Source of the DNA: Manihot esculenta
Lineage: Eukaryota; Streptophyta; Magnoliopsida; Malpighiales; Euphorbiaceae
Reading direction: 5' to 3'
Assembly: GCF_001659605.2 (NCBI RefSeq)
Contig: NC_035161.2
Span: 30,117,691-30,181,690, forward strand
Length of the DNA stretch: 64,000 nt
Shown here: piece by piece, positions 1 through 11,007 of the stretch
How positions within the stretch are numbered: position 1 is the stretch's first letter
Layout: each line of letters opens with the position of its first letter
Program-made: the position numbers and the translations under genes
Notes under the pieces: model-generated
The model's input: only the letters and a program-made list of their open reading frames with translations
The model's database searches: none
What the model was told of the DNA's origin: nothing

Positions 1-718
1 CCCGATTTTCATTTCAAAAAAAAAAAATTTATAAGAATTGAATATAATTAATACTTGGTCTCCATTTTAAAGAAAAAAAATTATAAGAATCGAATATAAT
101 TAATAACAATTACTTAATGAAAGAAATATTTTAATTGAGTTTGATAATTAATTTAGAGACTAATTAATTAGTTTTGTTATTTATGAAAATTAAATAATAA
201 TTTTTTTATAAAAAATAATTTTTAAAAACAAGTATTATCACATGTGAATACTTAAACAGAGAATATGAAACATTAACACATTGAGAAAATAATTAGAATT
301 TTAGCTCTAATTCCCCTCAACCAAAATTTGATATCTATTCATGTTTATAAATTTATAATTTGTTGTTTTCATTAATTATTTTTTTAATCGTAATTAGCCT
401 ATTTATCTTTTTATTATAACTAACTTTTACGTTGAGCTTTATTCAAAATTTCAATTTTATAATATTTTAAAGATATAAATTTATATAAATGGTATATTAA
501 GAATTAAGAAATTGAATAGTAATAAAACCCATAAATTTTGTTTAATATATAAATGATAATCACATACTCTTATATAATTATGTTTCTAAATATTTATACT
601 TATTAGTTTCAATTTTAAAAAATCTTTTGTGATTATAATTTTTATATACATAATTCAAATTTTTATATTAAGCATTAATAAATTAAAATTTATTAAGTCA
701 TACATTAATTAGTGGTAC
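1..718. other. AT-rich intergenic sequence
   Basis: Very AT-rich DNA with many short A/T runs and no ORF of note. I see no gene, RNA or clear repeat structure. It ends at the target-site copy GGTAC (714-718) that borders the outer LTR retrotransposon. Confidence 0.7.
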
Positions 719-1294
719 TGATAAATCTTTTTCTCCTCCTACGCCATGATAGATCTGACTTTCTTCTTGGTCCATCATATGGGTCCATTAAATGGGTCTC
801 TCAATATTCTATTTGATGAAAGGACCTGCAAAATAAGGAAAAACGGTCAGGGGTCTACCGGGGATGCCCCGGTGGAGATCCTCCAACGTTCTAGTTAGAT
901 TTTATGAATTAAAGTAGTATATTTAGGTAAGAGTTGCAGAGAGAAAATAAAATGGAGTCCAGGAAGGAGAAAAGAAGTAGATCCCCGGAAAGAGAAGACC
1001 CCCCCCTTTTACCTGCCCCCTTCCTGCTATTATGCTACATGTCTACGTCACTCAGGCTCGTACGTACGGACGTGTCAGACCCCCCTCTCCACGCCAGGCG
1101 GCCATTTAATTCTCTCTAGTGCGCATGCGGATAGGGCTGCAAGGTGTTTGGGCCTACTATTCTCTCCTGCTTCACTTCACTAGGTTGGACTTCTTCTTAT
1201 TAGATCCGGGCTCATGATGGATCTAGCCTACCCCGCGTGTCCGGGTTGAGACTTGAAACGTTGGGTCGATCTTGCTTAAGGAGGACTTGATAGG
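719..1294 (-). repeat. Left (3') LTR of the outer element, main part
   Basis: Matches 17362-17969 nearly base for base. The remainder of this LTR is 12095-12160, displaced by the chromovirus inserted after ATAGG (1290-1294, repeated at 12090-12094). The plus-strand and minus-strand ORFs inside are fortuitous. Confidence 0.9.
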
Positions 1295-3427
1295 TGTAAT
1301 ACCCGGCTAGACTCCGGTATCGGAATTCCTACCGTCCGGTGGGATCTCGGATGTCGGAAACCTCTAGAAAGGTAAAAGTATGTTTTTATGATATGTTTTC
1401 ATGTTTTTAATAATTTTAAGTATGTTTTCACATGAATTTTGTATGAAAAGTCTTTGGAGGAAAACCCAGGTTCGGCCGCCGAACATGCATGTGTTTTGGA
1501 GGCACGTTAGGCCCCCGAAAGCATGAGAAAAGGGGAGTCCAGGTTCGGCCGCCGAAACTCAAGTTCGGCCGCCGAACATGGCATGCATGCGGAGGCACAT
1601 TCGGCCCCCGAACGTGGCCTGGCCAGCCACCTATAAAAGGGGCACTTAGCCGAAATGGGGGAGCTTTCTCCCATTTCCGGCCACAGCTAGCTTCCGACCT
1701 CCCTCTCCCCAAATCTTGTGTTCTTTCTTCAAATCTCCTCCATTTTTCTTGAGTTTTAACCTCACATTGTAAGTTTTGAGCATTTTTAAACAAGTTTGGA
1801 GCTTTGGAAACTCAGGAGCTCATTTGCTTGGATCTCCGAGTTTTAGTCGTCTCTTACTCGATCTTCAAGAGGTAAGAGCCGATCTTAAGCTCAATATATG
1901 TTTTAAACAAGTTTTATGAAGTTTTATGGGATAGAAATGCATGTGTAAGTTAGTTGAGCTATGTTAGATTTTATGTGATTTGTGAACAATGTGGCATGTT
2001 TGAGTATGTTTGAAGTGTTGTAGTTGGGGTATATGTTTGTTTGAGGCCCCTAGGAGCTTGTATGCATGTTTTAGAACAAGTTTATGCATGATTTGAGGCT
2101 TGGGGAGGCAAGAGGCTCGTTTGAGCCAAGTTTCTGCCCATTTGGGAGAAACCAGGTTCGGCAGCCGAAGGAACTTTCGGCCGCCGAACCCCCTTGAGGA
2201 GGCAGCATTCGGCTGCCGAAGCTTGCCCCCGAAAGAGGACTTTCAGATCTGTCTGGGACTTTCGGCCATCGAAGGTGCCGCCGAAAGTGCCTGACTTTCG
2301 GATCTGTCTGGGACTTTCGGCCGCCGAACCTGCCGCCGAAAGTGCCCTGTCCAGCCTTTCTTTGCATGTTTTGCATGGATGTTTTGAGATGTTTTAGGCG
2401 ATTTTTGGGGGATGTTTTTAGAGTTATGTTCTAGTTATTTGATCCCTCATTTGAGTCCACCTGTGTAGGTTCGGACCCGAGGAACCGAGGACCCCAGCAG
2501 TGAGTCAGCTGCTTCAGTCAGTGTCAGAGCTAGCCAGAGGTGAGTGGAATGACTCTTATGCTTTTAAATAAATAAATCAGTTTTGAGCATGTTCATGCAT
2601 CACGGATGCCATGTGATATTTTAGGTTGTATGCATTAGAAATCACGAATATGTTGCATTGCATAATATGTTGTTGATGTGGATGAATGTTGAATGATCCA
2701 TTAGCCCTCATATGTTATGACATGATGATATGATATGGAAGTCCAGATGTGGCCTGCACTACGCCCCTGGCACTATGTAAGAGAAAGACCGGAAGTGGCC
2801 TGGACTACGCCCCCGGCACCATGGAATATGTATGTTATGTTATGTTATGTATAAGAGAAAGACCAGGTGTGGCCTGCACTATGCCCCTGGCATGATTGGA
2901 TTATGTAGAGGGCTAAATGGTGACAAGTTCATCCTTGATATGATTAGTTGTGATGTGATGCATTCCATGATAGCATGTGTTTTAAATGCTTTATGATTCT
3001 GCTCACTGGGCTCTAGTAGCTCACCCCTCTCCCAAATTCCCTAGGTTTGCAGGTACGGGTTAGACAGAGAAGTCAAGAAGAGTAATGAAGTCATATGTAT
3101 GTGATAGTTAGAATGCGGACATGACAAATTGTATAATGATGTATAGATATGTAATGTAATGATATTGAGGTTAGAAGTGTGCTTGACCATAATATGATGT
3201 AATCCCTTTTGAATCATGATCTTAATGTTATTGATGTCCATATTTAGCCAACTCAACTCTTATTATGCCACCCATTGGGGGCTTTGTTGAGATCCCACAG
3301 AGGGGTCAAGTTTATGATTATGTACAGGTTCAGTGCATGCACAGGTTGAGTTTGGCATATGATAGAATGTATGAAAGAAAAGTTTTAAATTTTTATGTAT
3401 GATGTTGATCATGTATGGGATTAAACA
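1295..3427 (+). repeat. 5' LTR of the chromovirus (main part; tail at 5556-5653)
   Basis: Begins TGTAATACCCGGCTAG. The last 98 bases, ending CGTTACA at 5653, were separated by the solo LTR at 3428-5550. It contains a TATA box at 1632-1638, a dense set of TTCGGCNGCCGAA palindromes (1471-1610 and 2157-2345), and a three-copy minisatellite around 2741-2893 built on GTGGCCTGCACTACGCCC. Total LTR length is about 2.23 kb. Confidence 0.9.
1632..1638 (+). promoter_or_regulatory. LTR TATA box
   Basis: TATAAAA sits about 340 bp into the 5' LTR, just downstream of the GC-rich palindrome cluster. The same box at the same place occurs in the solo LTR (about 3673) and the 3' LTR (11365-11371), which supports its role as the element's core promoter. 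Confidence 0.6.
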
Positions 3428-5550
3428 TGTAATACCCGGCTAGACTCCGGTATCGGAATTCCTACCGTCCGGTGGAATCTCGGATGTCGGAGACCTCTAG
3501 AAGGGTAGAATCATGTTTTATAAAATGTTTTCATGTATTTTAATGTTTTAAAGTATGAAATTAAATGAGTTTTTACATGAAAAGTCCTTGGAGGAAAACC
3601 CAGGTTCGGCCGCCGAACTTTGCATGGATGCGGAGGCACATTCGGCCCCCGAACGTGGCCTGGCCAGCCACCTATAAAAAGGGGACTTAGCCGAAATGGG
3701 CGAGCTTTCTCCCATTTTCGGCCACAGCGAGCTTCCGGCCTTCCTCTTGCAAATCTAGTGTTCTTCCTCCAACTCTCTTCCATTTTTCTTGAGTTTTAAG
3801 CTTGCATTGAAAGTTTTGAGCATTTAAACCAAGTTTTGGAGCTTTGGGAACTCAGGAGCTCATTTTCGTGGATCTCCAAGTTTAGGTCGTCTCCCTCTCG
3901 ATCTTCAAGAGGTAAGAGCCGATCTTAAGCTCCTTATGTGTTTTAAATAAGTTTTATGCAAGATCTAAGGGTAGAAATGCATGCTAGGGTATATGTTGAG
4001 TTATGGGTATATATTGATGTTTTGAACAATGTGTGTTGTTTGAGTATGTTTGAAGTGTTGTAGATGGGGTATATGCATGTTTGAGGCCCCTAGGAACTTG
4101 TATGCATGCTTTGGTTGAAAAATATGCATGTTTGGAAGGTTTGGAGGCGAAATGTGCAAAAGGGAACCAAGTTTCTGCCCTTTGGCAGAAACCAGGTTCG
4201 GCAGCCGAAGGTACTTTCGGCCGCCGAACATGGCTGGGGAGGCAGGCCTTTCGGCTGTCGAAGTTGCCCCCGAAAAGAGACTTTCGTCTCTGTCTGGCAC
4301 TTTCGGCCGCCGAAGGTGCCGCCGAACCTAGCTGAGTTTCGTCTCTGTCCAGGACTTTCGGCCGCCGAAGGTGCCGCCGAAAGTGCCCTGTTCAGCCATT
4401 TCATGCATATTTTCTGTGATGTTTTCATGATGTTTTAGGGGGTTTTTGGGGGATATATTAGAGTCATGTTTATGTATGTTTGGTCCCTCATTTGAGTCCA
4501 CCTGTGTAGGTTCGGACCCGAGGAACCGAGGACCCCAGCAGTGAGTTCAGCTGCTTCGGTATTGTCAGAGTCAGCCAGAGGTGAGTGGAACTAAACTAAA
4601 TCTTTTAAATTAAATGTTTTATCATGCTTCATGCATCATGATTATGCAATAGGATGATTGCATTAGTTTTCACGAATATGCCGCATTGCATAAATTGTTG
4701 TTGTTGTGGGTGAATGTTGGATGACCCAATTAGTCCAAGACAGGAAGACCAGGACCCCATGCTACGGCCTGGCACAGAGTAAGCAAGTCCAGGCCCCAGT
4801 CTACAGGCCTGGCACAGAGTAAGGTACGGTTATGGGACTCGAAGACCAGGAGCCCAGAGGAGGCCCTGGGAAAATGGTAAGTAATGTATGTATGACAGGA
4901 AGACCAGGACCCCATGCTACGGCCTGGCACAGAGTTAACTTGGACTATTTGGTGACAAGTTCACCCAACCCTTATGTGAATTGTTTGTGTTATGATGCAT
5001 TCCATTTGAGCATAGTGTTAATGTGTTTTTACTAGCTCTACTCACTGGGCTTTTAGCTCACCCCTCTCCCTTTTCCCCCAGGCTTACAGGTACAGGATAT
5101 AGTACGGGAGTCCGGATAGAGTAAAGAAGTCATGCTTATGTAATAGTTAGCAATGGACATGATCAAATTGTAATGTAAAAGTACAGTATAATTATGTAAC
5201 GAGTTTTATGGATGTTAGTATGTGCTCGACCATAGATTGTTGTATCCCTTTTATGCATGATCTTAGAGATTTTGTTAATGTTTATGCAAACCAACTCAAC
5301 AGATGTATGTTACCCATTGGGGGCACAGATGAGATCCCACAGAGGGATCAAAGTTATGTTAATGTTATGCACAGGTTGAGTTTGGTTGATGTTCAAGGGA
5401 AGAAAAGTTTTAAATTTTTATGCATATTGTTGATCATGTATGGGATTATACAGGTTTACAGGTTTTATGTCAGGCTTGCTACGGGTCCCGGCGGCCTTAA
5501 GTCGACCCGGATCCTAGCGCCGGTAGCGGTCCGATTTTCGGGTCGTTACA
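3428..5550 (+). mobile_element. Solo LTR of a related chromovirus, nested in the 5' LTR
   Basis: A complete LTR-like unit from TGTAATACCC to CGTTACA with no internal region. It is flanked by AAACA on both sides (3423-3427 and 5551-5555), the direct target duplication of the host LTR. It is clearly related to the host LTR but diverged: its minisatellite at 4736-4935 is built on GACCAGGACCCCATGCTACG instead of the host LTR motif. TTCGGC palindromes recur at 3605-3665 and 4197-4382. It is most simply the product of LTR-LTR recombination of a once complete insertion. Confidence 0.88.
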
Positions 5551-5555
5551 AAACA

Positions 5556-5653
5556 GGTTTACAGGTTACATGTCAGGCTTGCTACGGGTCCCGGCGGCCT
5601 TAAGTCGACCCGGATCCTAGCGCCGGTAGCGGTCCGATTTTCGGGTCGTTACA
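5556..5653 (+). repeat. Displaced 3' tail of the 5' LTR
   Basis: This 98-bp segment matches the last part of the 3' LTR (to 12089) and supplies the LTR end missing at 3427. It ends GGGTCGTTACA, immediately before the primer-binding site. Confidence 0.85.
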
Positions 5654-5656
5654 GAG

Positions 5657-5668
5657 TGGTATCAGAGC
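5657..5668 (+). promoter_or_regulatory. Primer-binding site (initiator tRNA-Met type)
   Basis: TGGTATCAGAGC lies three bases after the end of the 5' LTR. This is the standard plant minus-strand primer site complementary to the 3' end of initiator methionine tRNA, and it fixes the LTR end at 5653. Confidence 0.95.
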
Positions 5669-5882
5669 CCTAGGTTCATATGGTCGGACCTAGAGTGTCG
5701 GGCTCATAGAGGTTATAGAGGGTCAAGCACAATAGGAAAGGTTATGTCCACTAGGATAGGATGTAGAGTCCTGTATTACATGATGATGTGAAATGCCATG
5801 ATTATATGCATGTGCATTAATGATATGTGATGTATGTGATGAGGGTTCATGTGTGCCCACATGAACCATATGATGCTAATGT

Positions 5883-7523
5883 TTGCTTGTTATGTGCTAC
5901 CTTTCAGAAAACAGAATGAGAGGAACTCGTCGATCTGCACGATTGACTAGAGTGCCACCTGAGGATGAGGGCATGAGCGCCCGTCCTCCTACATTGCCTA
6001 GGGCAATGTCAAGCAGGTCCAACAAGGACAAAACAGTAAGAGACCCTAGAAGGTCTTTGGATCTGGGTAGAAGCAGATCAGTCAGAGGAACAGTTCAGGG
6101 AGGAGCATCAGAGGATATGGGGGATGATATGGATGTAGAGCAGAGGAGGGATGGCAGTCTGGGAGTCAGTATGTCAGAAGAAGGAATGGGAGAATCCCAA
6201 GGAGGCACTCAGGCCTCGGGATTTGTTCAGCCATCTTACTACCCACCCTTCTCACAAAACCCCGGGTATTCGATGGGAGGCACATTGGACTACCACAGCT
6301 TTCGCCCTTATCCCACACAGATGCCATACCCACCCTACTACCCACCATATTCACAGTACCCAATGTATCCACCTCCACCTTACTATCCAAATCCAGCAAA
6401 CCCTATCCCAGGGGATGCTGCACCTCCTCCTCCTCCAGCAGAACCAGCAGCCCCAGTTACCCAACCTCCTAGACCTAGCTCAGCCAGTGGGAGCAAGGCC
6501 AAGATGACCGACTACATGAAGTTGGGTGCTCCCCAGTATGAAAAAGGGGATGACCCGTTTGTGTATCTGGAGAGGGTCAAGGTGATCACAGATGAGATTG
6601 GGGCTGATGATAGTAGAGCCATTCAGATGGCTGGGTTCACACTTAAGTGCAAAAAGGCACGAGAGTGGTTCAAGAATTATATGAACCCGAAAGTGGATAG
6701 CATGTCTTGGGAAGAGTTTGCAAACGAGTTTGTAGGATGGGCTTTCCCAGATAGTTCAAGGGAGCTGAAGATGATAGAGTTTGAGCAGTTGAGGCAGACT
6801 GATGAGATGGGTGTAGAAGAGTTCACAGACAGATTTTTGGAGCTGTTGCCTTTTTCAGGACAAAGCCTTGACACGGATCAGAAAAAGTCAAGGAGGTATA
6901 TCATGAAACTCCACTCCAGATATTCCTCTTTGATCCAGTCAGCAGATAGGGAGAGCTTCCACGCCATAGTGGATATGGCCCGGAAAATGGAGGCCAGTGC
7001 CATCGTTCAGGGGACAGTTAAACAGTCAGTGGCACAGCCTTCTGGTTCTAAGACCCCAGGCTCTTCTTCTATGAATGCAGCAACTTCAGGTAGCAAGAAG
7101 TGGGACAGAGGTCCTAGGAAGTCTAAGAAGAACAAGTTCTGGAACAAGGTTAAGTCCAGTATGGGACTAGGGAGTGGCTCAAGCTCTGGTGCGGATAATG
7201 CAGTTTGTGCAAGGTGTGGCAAGCCACACAGAGGAGTATGTCGGTTTGGGACGACAGCCTGTTACAGATGTGGTCAGGAGGGGCATATGTCTCGAGAATG
7301 TCCAAGAGCAGCCCCGATGGCACAGTCCCAGCAGACAGCTTCAGGCAGTGTAGCGCAGCCAGCAGCTCCAGCCATGACGCAGGCCAGTGGCAGAGGCAGA
7401 GGGAGAGGGGCAGCCTCTTCTTCAGCAGGGTTCAGAGGTGAAGGTCCATCAGCTCCAGCACGGATCTTCACGATGACTCAACAGGAGGCAGATGCATCAA
7501 CACCGTGGTGGCAGGTAATTTAG
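5883..7523 (+). CDS. gag: Gag polyprotein of the chromovirus
   Basis: The open frame is 546 codons; the ATG at 5916 (MRGTRRSAR) is as likely a start as the one at 5883. The N-terminal third is low-complexity and rich in Pro and Tyr. The middle is the retrotransposon gag capsid-like region (from about [15 protein letters not shown] to the region near 7010). The C-terminal part is basic and has a CCHC zinc knuckle, [14 protein letters not shown], at about 7260-7301, preceded by a second Cys-rich stretch [12 protein letters not shown]. These features fit a nucleocapsid that packages element RNA in virus-like particles. The frame closes at 7523 and overlaps pol by 19 bases in a different phase; many relatives have one continuous gag-pol frame. 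Confidence 0.93.
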   Translation: MLVMCYLSENRMRGTRRSARLTRVPPEDEGMSARPPTLPRAMSSRSNKDKTVRDPRRSLDLGRSRSVRGTVQGGASEDMGDDMDVEQRRDGSLGVSMSEEGMGESQGGTQASGFVQPSYYPPFSQNPGYSMGGTLDYHSFRPYPTQMPYPPYYPPYSQYPMYPPPPYYPNPANPIPGDAAPPPPPAEPAAPVTQPPRPSSASGSKAKMTDYMKLGAPQYEKGDDPFVYLERVKVITDEIGADDSRAIQMAGFTLKCKKAREWFKNYMNPKVDSMSWEEFANEFVGWAFPDSSRELKMIEFEQLRQTDEMGVEEFTDRFLELLPFSGQSLDTDQKKSRRYIMKLHSRYSSLIQSADRESFHAIVDMARKMEASAIVQGTVKQSVAQPSGSKTPGSSSMNAATSGSKKWDRGPRKSKKNKFWNKVKSSMGLGSGSSSGADNAVCARCGKPHRGVCRFGTTACYRCGQEGHMSRECPRAAPMAQSQQTASGSVAQPAAPAMTQASGRGRGRGAASSSAGFRGEGPSAPARIFTMTQQEADASTPWWQVI

Positions 7524-9502
7524 TCATTGGTTGTTCAGATTTGTATGCCTTGATGGACCCTGGTGCATCTCATTCTTTTGTTACACCGAGAGCCGTCCAG
7601 AGGTTAGGGTTGATGATCTCTGAGTTAGAGTGTCCTCTCTGGGTCAGGGGACCCAAGTGTGATCCATCAGTGGCAGAGTCAGTCTGCCAGTGTAGTCCTG
7701 TGTTTGTTGAGGGAAGATGCTTGTCCGCCGACCTTGTGGTTCTAGACTTGACAGATTTTGACGTCATTCTAGGGATGGACTGGTTATCTACCCATGGTGC
7801 TACCTTGGACTGCAGGGACAAGGTAGTCAGGTTCAGACGTCAGGATGGGTCTGAGGTTGTCTTCAGAGGAGACAGGAGGGGTACACCTAGAGGTCTGATA
7901 TCAGCTCTTCAGGCTCGTAGGTTGCTTAGGAGGGGATGTCAAGGGTATTTGGCTCATGTGAGAGAGCTTAGCAGTCAGGTCAGAGAGCCCGCCTCAGTGC
8001 CAGTGGTTAGAGAGTTCTTAGATGTGTTCCCAGACGAGCTGCCAGGTTTACCACCTACTAGGGAGATAGAGTTCGAGATGAAATTGATGCCTGGAACCCG
8101 ACCGATCTCTATCCCTCCCTACAGGATGGCGCCAGCAGAATTGAAAGAGTTAAAGGAGCAGTTACAGGAGTTGGTAGACAAGGGCTTCATCCGACCGAGT
8201 ACCTCACCCAGGGGTGCTCCAGTTTTGTTTGTCAGAAAGAAGGATGGATCCCTTAGACTTTGTATCGACTACAGGCAGTTGAACAAAGTCACTACCAAGA
8301 ACAAGTACCCTTTGCCAAGGATCGACGATCTATTCGACCAGCTAGCAGGAGCGGGATGTTTCTCCAAAATAGATCTGAGATCTGGGTACCATCAGCTGAG
8401 GATCAGAGATGAGGATGTGCCAAAGACGGCTTTCAGGACCAGATATGGGCATTTTGAGTTCCTTGTAATGCCGTTCGGGTTAACTAACGCCCCTGCAGCA
8501 TTCATGGACCTCATGAACAGAGTGTTTAGCCAGTACCTGAATCACTTTGTTATTGTCTTCATAGATGATATCTTAGTGTATTCCAGGAATGCAGAGGAGC
8601 ATGCCCATCATCTGCGGTTGGTCTTGCAGACCTTGAGGGAACATGGCTTATACGCCAAGTTCTCTAAGTGTGAGTTCTGGCTGAGGAGCATCTCGTTCTT
8701 GGGGCATGTAGTGTCAGAGAATGGGATAGAGGTAGACCCCAAGAAGACAGAAACTGTGGCTAACTGGCCTAGACCCACTTCAGTGACGGAGATCAGGAGT
8801 TTCTTGGGTTTGGCAGGTTACTACAGGAGGTTCGTTCAGGACTTCTCGAAAATAGCAGCTCCTCTGACCAGACTAACCAGGAAGAATCAGAAGTTTCTGT
8901 GGACCGACCAGTGCGAAGAGAGTTTCGAAGAGCTTAAGAAGAGGTTGACTTCAGCACCAGTTTTAGCTCTGCCATCTAGTGATGAGGACTTTACAGTCTT
9001 TTGTGATGCGTCCCGTGTGGGACTGGGTTGTGTACTGATGCAGAATGAGAGGGTGATTGCTTATGCTTCTAGGCAGCTGAAGAAGCACGAGTTAAATTAC
9101 CCCACACATGACCTTGAGATGGCAGCAGTAATCTTTGCGCTCAAGATGTGGAGGCATTACCTCTATGGGGTAAAATGTGAGATCTTTACAGATCATAAGA
9201 GCCTGCAGTACATCTTGAGTCAAAGAGATTTGAACTTGAGACAGAGAAGATGGGTAGAGTTGCTGAGTGACTATGATTGCAAGATCCAGTACCATCCGGG
9301 TAAGGCGAATGTCGTGGCAGACGCCCTAAGTCGGAAGTCACTAGGCAGTCTATCCCACATCACGGCAGAGAGGAGACCAGTGGTGAAGGAGTTTTACAAG
9401 CTCATTGATGAAGGCCTACAGTTGGAGTTGTCTGGTACAGGTGCCTTGGTTGCTCAGATGAAAGTGACACCCGTGTTTCTGGAGCAAGTGGCTCAGAAAT
9501 AG
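7505..9502 (+). CDS. pol: Pol: aspartic protease, reverse transcriptase and RNase H
   Basis: The open frame of about 665 codons begins with GTG, not ATG, and is offset -1 from gag. It therefore needs frameshifting, or reflects a one-base loss near the junction. A protease motif DPGASHSF lies near the start. The RT region follows, with [17 protein letters not shown] and the catalytic FIDDILVYS (around 8558-8585). RNase H follows with [10 protein letters not shown] and TDHKSLQYI. The frame ends at TAG 9500-9502, where homologous polyproteins continue into integrase. The protein would convert element RNA to cDNA in cytoplasmic particles. Domains look intact, but the product is separated from integrase. 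Confidence 0.93.
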   Translation: MVAGNLVIGCSDLYALMDPGASHSFVTPRAVQRLGLMISELECPLWVRGPKCDPSVAESVCQCSPVFVEGRCLSADLVVLDLTDFDVILGMDWLSTHGATLDCRDKVVRFRRQDGSEVVFRGDRRGTPRGLISALQARRLLRRGCQGYLAHVRELSSQVREPASVPVVREFLDVFPDELPGLPPTREIEFEMKLMPGTRPISIPPYRMAPAELKELKEQLQELVDKGFIRPSTSPRGAPVLFVRKKDGSLRLCIDYRQLNKVTTKNKYPLPRIDDLFDQLAGAGCFSKIDLRSGYHQLRIRDEDVPKTAFRTRYGHFEFLVMPFGLTNAPAAFMDLMNRVFSQYLNHFVIVFIDDILVYSRNAEEHAHHLRLVLQTLREHGLYAKFSKCEFWLRSISFLGHVVSENGIEVDPKKTETVANWPRPTSVTEIRSFLGLAGYYRRFVQDFSKIAAPLTRLTRKNQKFLWTDQCEESFEELKKRLTSAPVLALPSSDEDFTVFCDASRVGLGCVLMQNERVIAYASRQLKKHELNYPTHDLEMAAVIFALKMWRHYLYGVKCEIFTDHKSLQYILSQRDLNLRQRRWVELLSDYDCKIQYHPGKANVVADALSRKSLGSLSHITAERRPVVKEFYKLIDEGLQLELSGTGALVAQMKVTPVFLEQVAQK

Positions 9503-10900
9503 CATGAGGACCCAGAGTTAGTAAAGATTGCCAGGACTGTTCAGTCAGGCAAAGACAGTGAGTTCAGATTTGACAGTAAGGGGATCCTCCGCTATGGGAG
9601 TCGTTTGTGTGTACCAGATGACATAGGGCTAAAAGGAGACATTATGAGGGAGGCTCATAATGCAAGATACAGCGTTCACCCCGGAGCCACCAAGATGTAT
9701 CAGGATTTGAAGAAGGTTTATTGGTGACCAGCGATGAAGAAAGAAGTGGCACAGTTTGTGTCCGCCTGCGAAGTATGTCAGAGGGTGAAGCTAGAACATC
9801 AGAAGCCGGCTGGAATGCTTAACCCGCTACCTATTCCAGAGTGGAAATGGGAGAATATAGCTATGGACTTCGTAGTGGGGTTACCGGTGGCGTCCAACAG
9901 AGTGGACTCCATATGGGTGATTGTGGACAGACTCACCAAATTTGCTCACTTCATCCCTGTCAGGAGTGGCTACTCTGTGGACAAGTTGGCGCAGGTATAT
10001 GTAGATGAGATCGTCAGGCTGCATGGGGTTCCGGTTTCGATAGTGTCGGATAGAGGGCCCCAGTTCACCTCCAGGTTTTGGCGGAGTCTGCAGAATGCCA
10101 TGGGTACTAGGTTGGATTTCAGCACTGCCTTCCACCCCCAGACTGACGGACAGTCAGAAAGGACCATCCAAACTATCGAGGATATGCTTAGAATGTGTGT
10201 GCTGGACTTTGGCGGTTCTTGGAGGCAACATCTACCTTTGGTAGAGTTTGCCTACAATAACAGCCATCATGCTAGCATCGGGATGGCTCCATATGAAGCT
10301 TTATATGGAAGGAAGTGCAGGTCACCTGTTTGCTGGGAGGAAGTTGGAGAAAAGGCCTTGGCAGGGCCTGAGTTAGTAGAGATCACCAGCCGGGTAGTGC
10401 CCATTATCAGAGAGAGAATCAAGACTGCTTCAAGCAGGCAGAAGAGTTATGCAGACATCCGCAGGAAACAGGTAGAGTTTCAGGAGGGGGATCTGGTATT
10501 GCTCAAGGTGTCTCCAATGAAAAGAGTGGTTCGCTTTGGGAAGAAAGGTAAACTAGCTCCGCGATACATCGGACCCTTTGAAATCTTGCAGAAGATTGGG
10601 AATGTGTCGTACAAGCTAGATTTGCCTGCTTCAATGGCAAGAATCCATCCGGTTTTCCATGTTTCTATGTTGAGGAAATTTGTGTCAGATCCGGGCAAGG
10701 TTCTTAGTGAGCCTAATCTAGAGATCCAAGAGGATCTCACCTATGTTGAGCAGCCAGTGCGGATCATAGACACCCAGATCAGAAAGCTGAGAAACAAGGA
10801 AATACCGATGGTGAAAGTCCTATGGAACCACCACAATATGGAAGAGTGTACCTGGGAGACACGGGAGTCCATACTCCAGCAATACCCTTATCTTTTCTAA
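9503..10900 (+). pseudogene. pol: Integrase and chromodomain part of pol, cut off by two stop codons
   Basis: The same frame continues after TAG (9500-9502) and is interrupted again by TGA (9725-9727), then runs open to TAA at 10898-10900. The TGA falls within the H2C2 zinc-binding domain, between HNARYSVHPGA and CEVCQRVK. The integrase core is intact: D in IAMDFVVGLP, D in SDRGPQFTSRFW, and E in QSERTIQT. The C-terminus (about 10735-10897), with VKVLWNHHNMEECTW and QYPYLF, resembles the chromodomain that targets chromoviruses to heterochromatin. Both stops are compatible with single transitions, as expected from decay of methylated cytosines. The 388-codon segment from 9734 could not integrate DNA unaided. 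Confidence 0.9.
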
Positions 10901-10995
10901 GGTTAGTTCTTTGTGAGTTCTATGTGTTATGTATGTATGTTATGTTTTATGTTATGCATGTCCTAGTTGAGGAATATTCGGGGACGAATGTTCTT

Positions 10996-11007
10996 AAGGG
11001 GGGAGAA
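10996..11007 (+). promoter_or_regulatory. Polypurine tract of the chromovirus
   Basis: AAGGGGGGAGAA directly precedes the TGTAATACCC start of the 3' LTR at 11008. It is the usual plus-strand primer position for LTR retrotransposons. Confidence 0.92.

Noticed and set aside
1428..1793. Minus-strand 121-codon ORF in the LTR, and its counterparts at 3511-3783 and 11077-11484
   Set aside because: They arise from the stop-poor GC-rich palindromes of the LTR. The repeated RRPNLSFGG-like phrases are the palindrome translated, not a protein domain.
2741..2893. Spaced repeats that superficially look like a CRISPR array
   Set aside because: Repeats and spacers are not of uniform length, and the context is a plant LTR; this is a minisatellite.
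1295..5653. Tandem double-LTR made by unequal recombination
   Set aside because: The AAACA duplications at 3423-3427 and 5551-5555, and the matching LTR tail after the second one, show insertion of a solo LTR instead.
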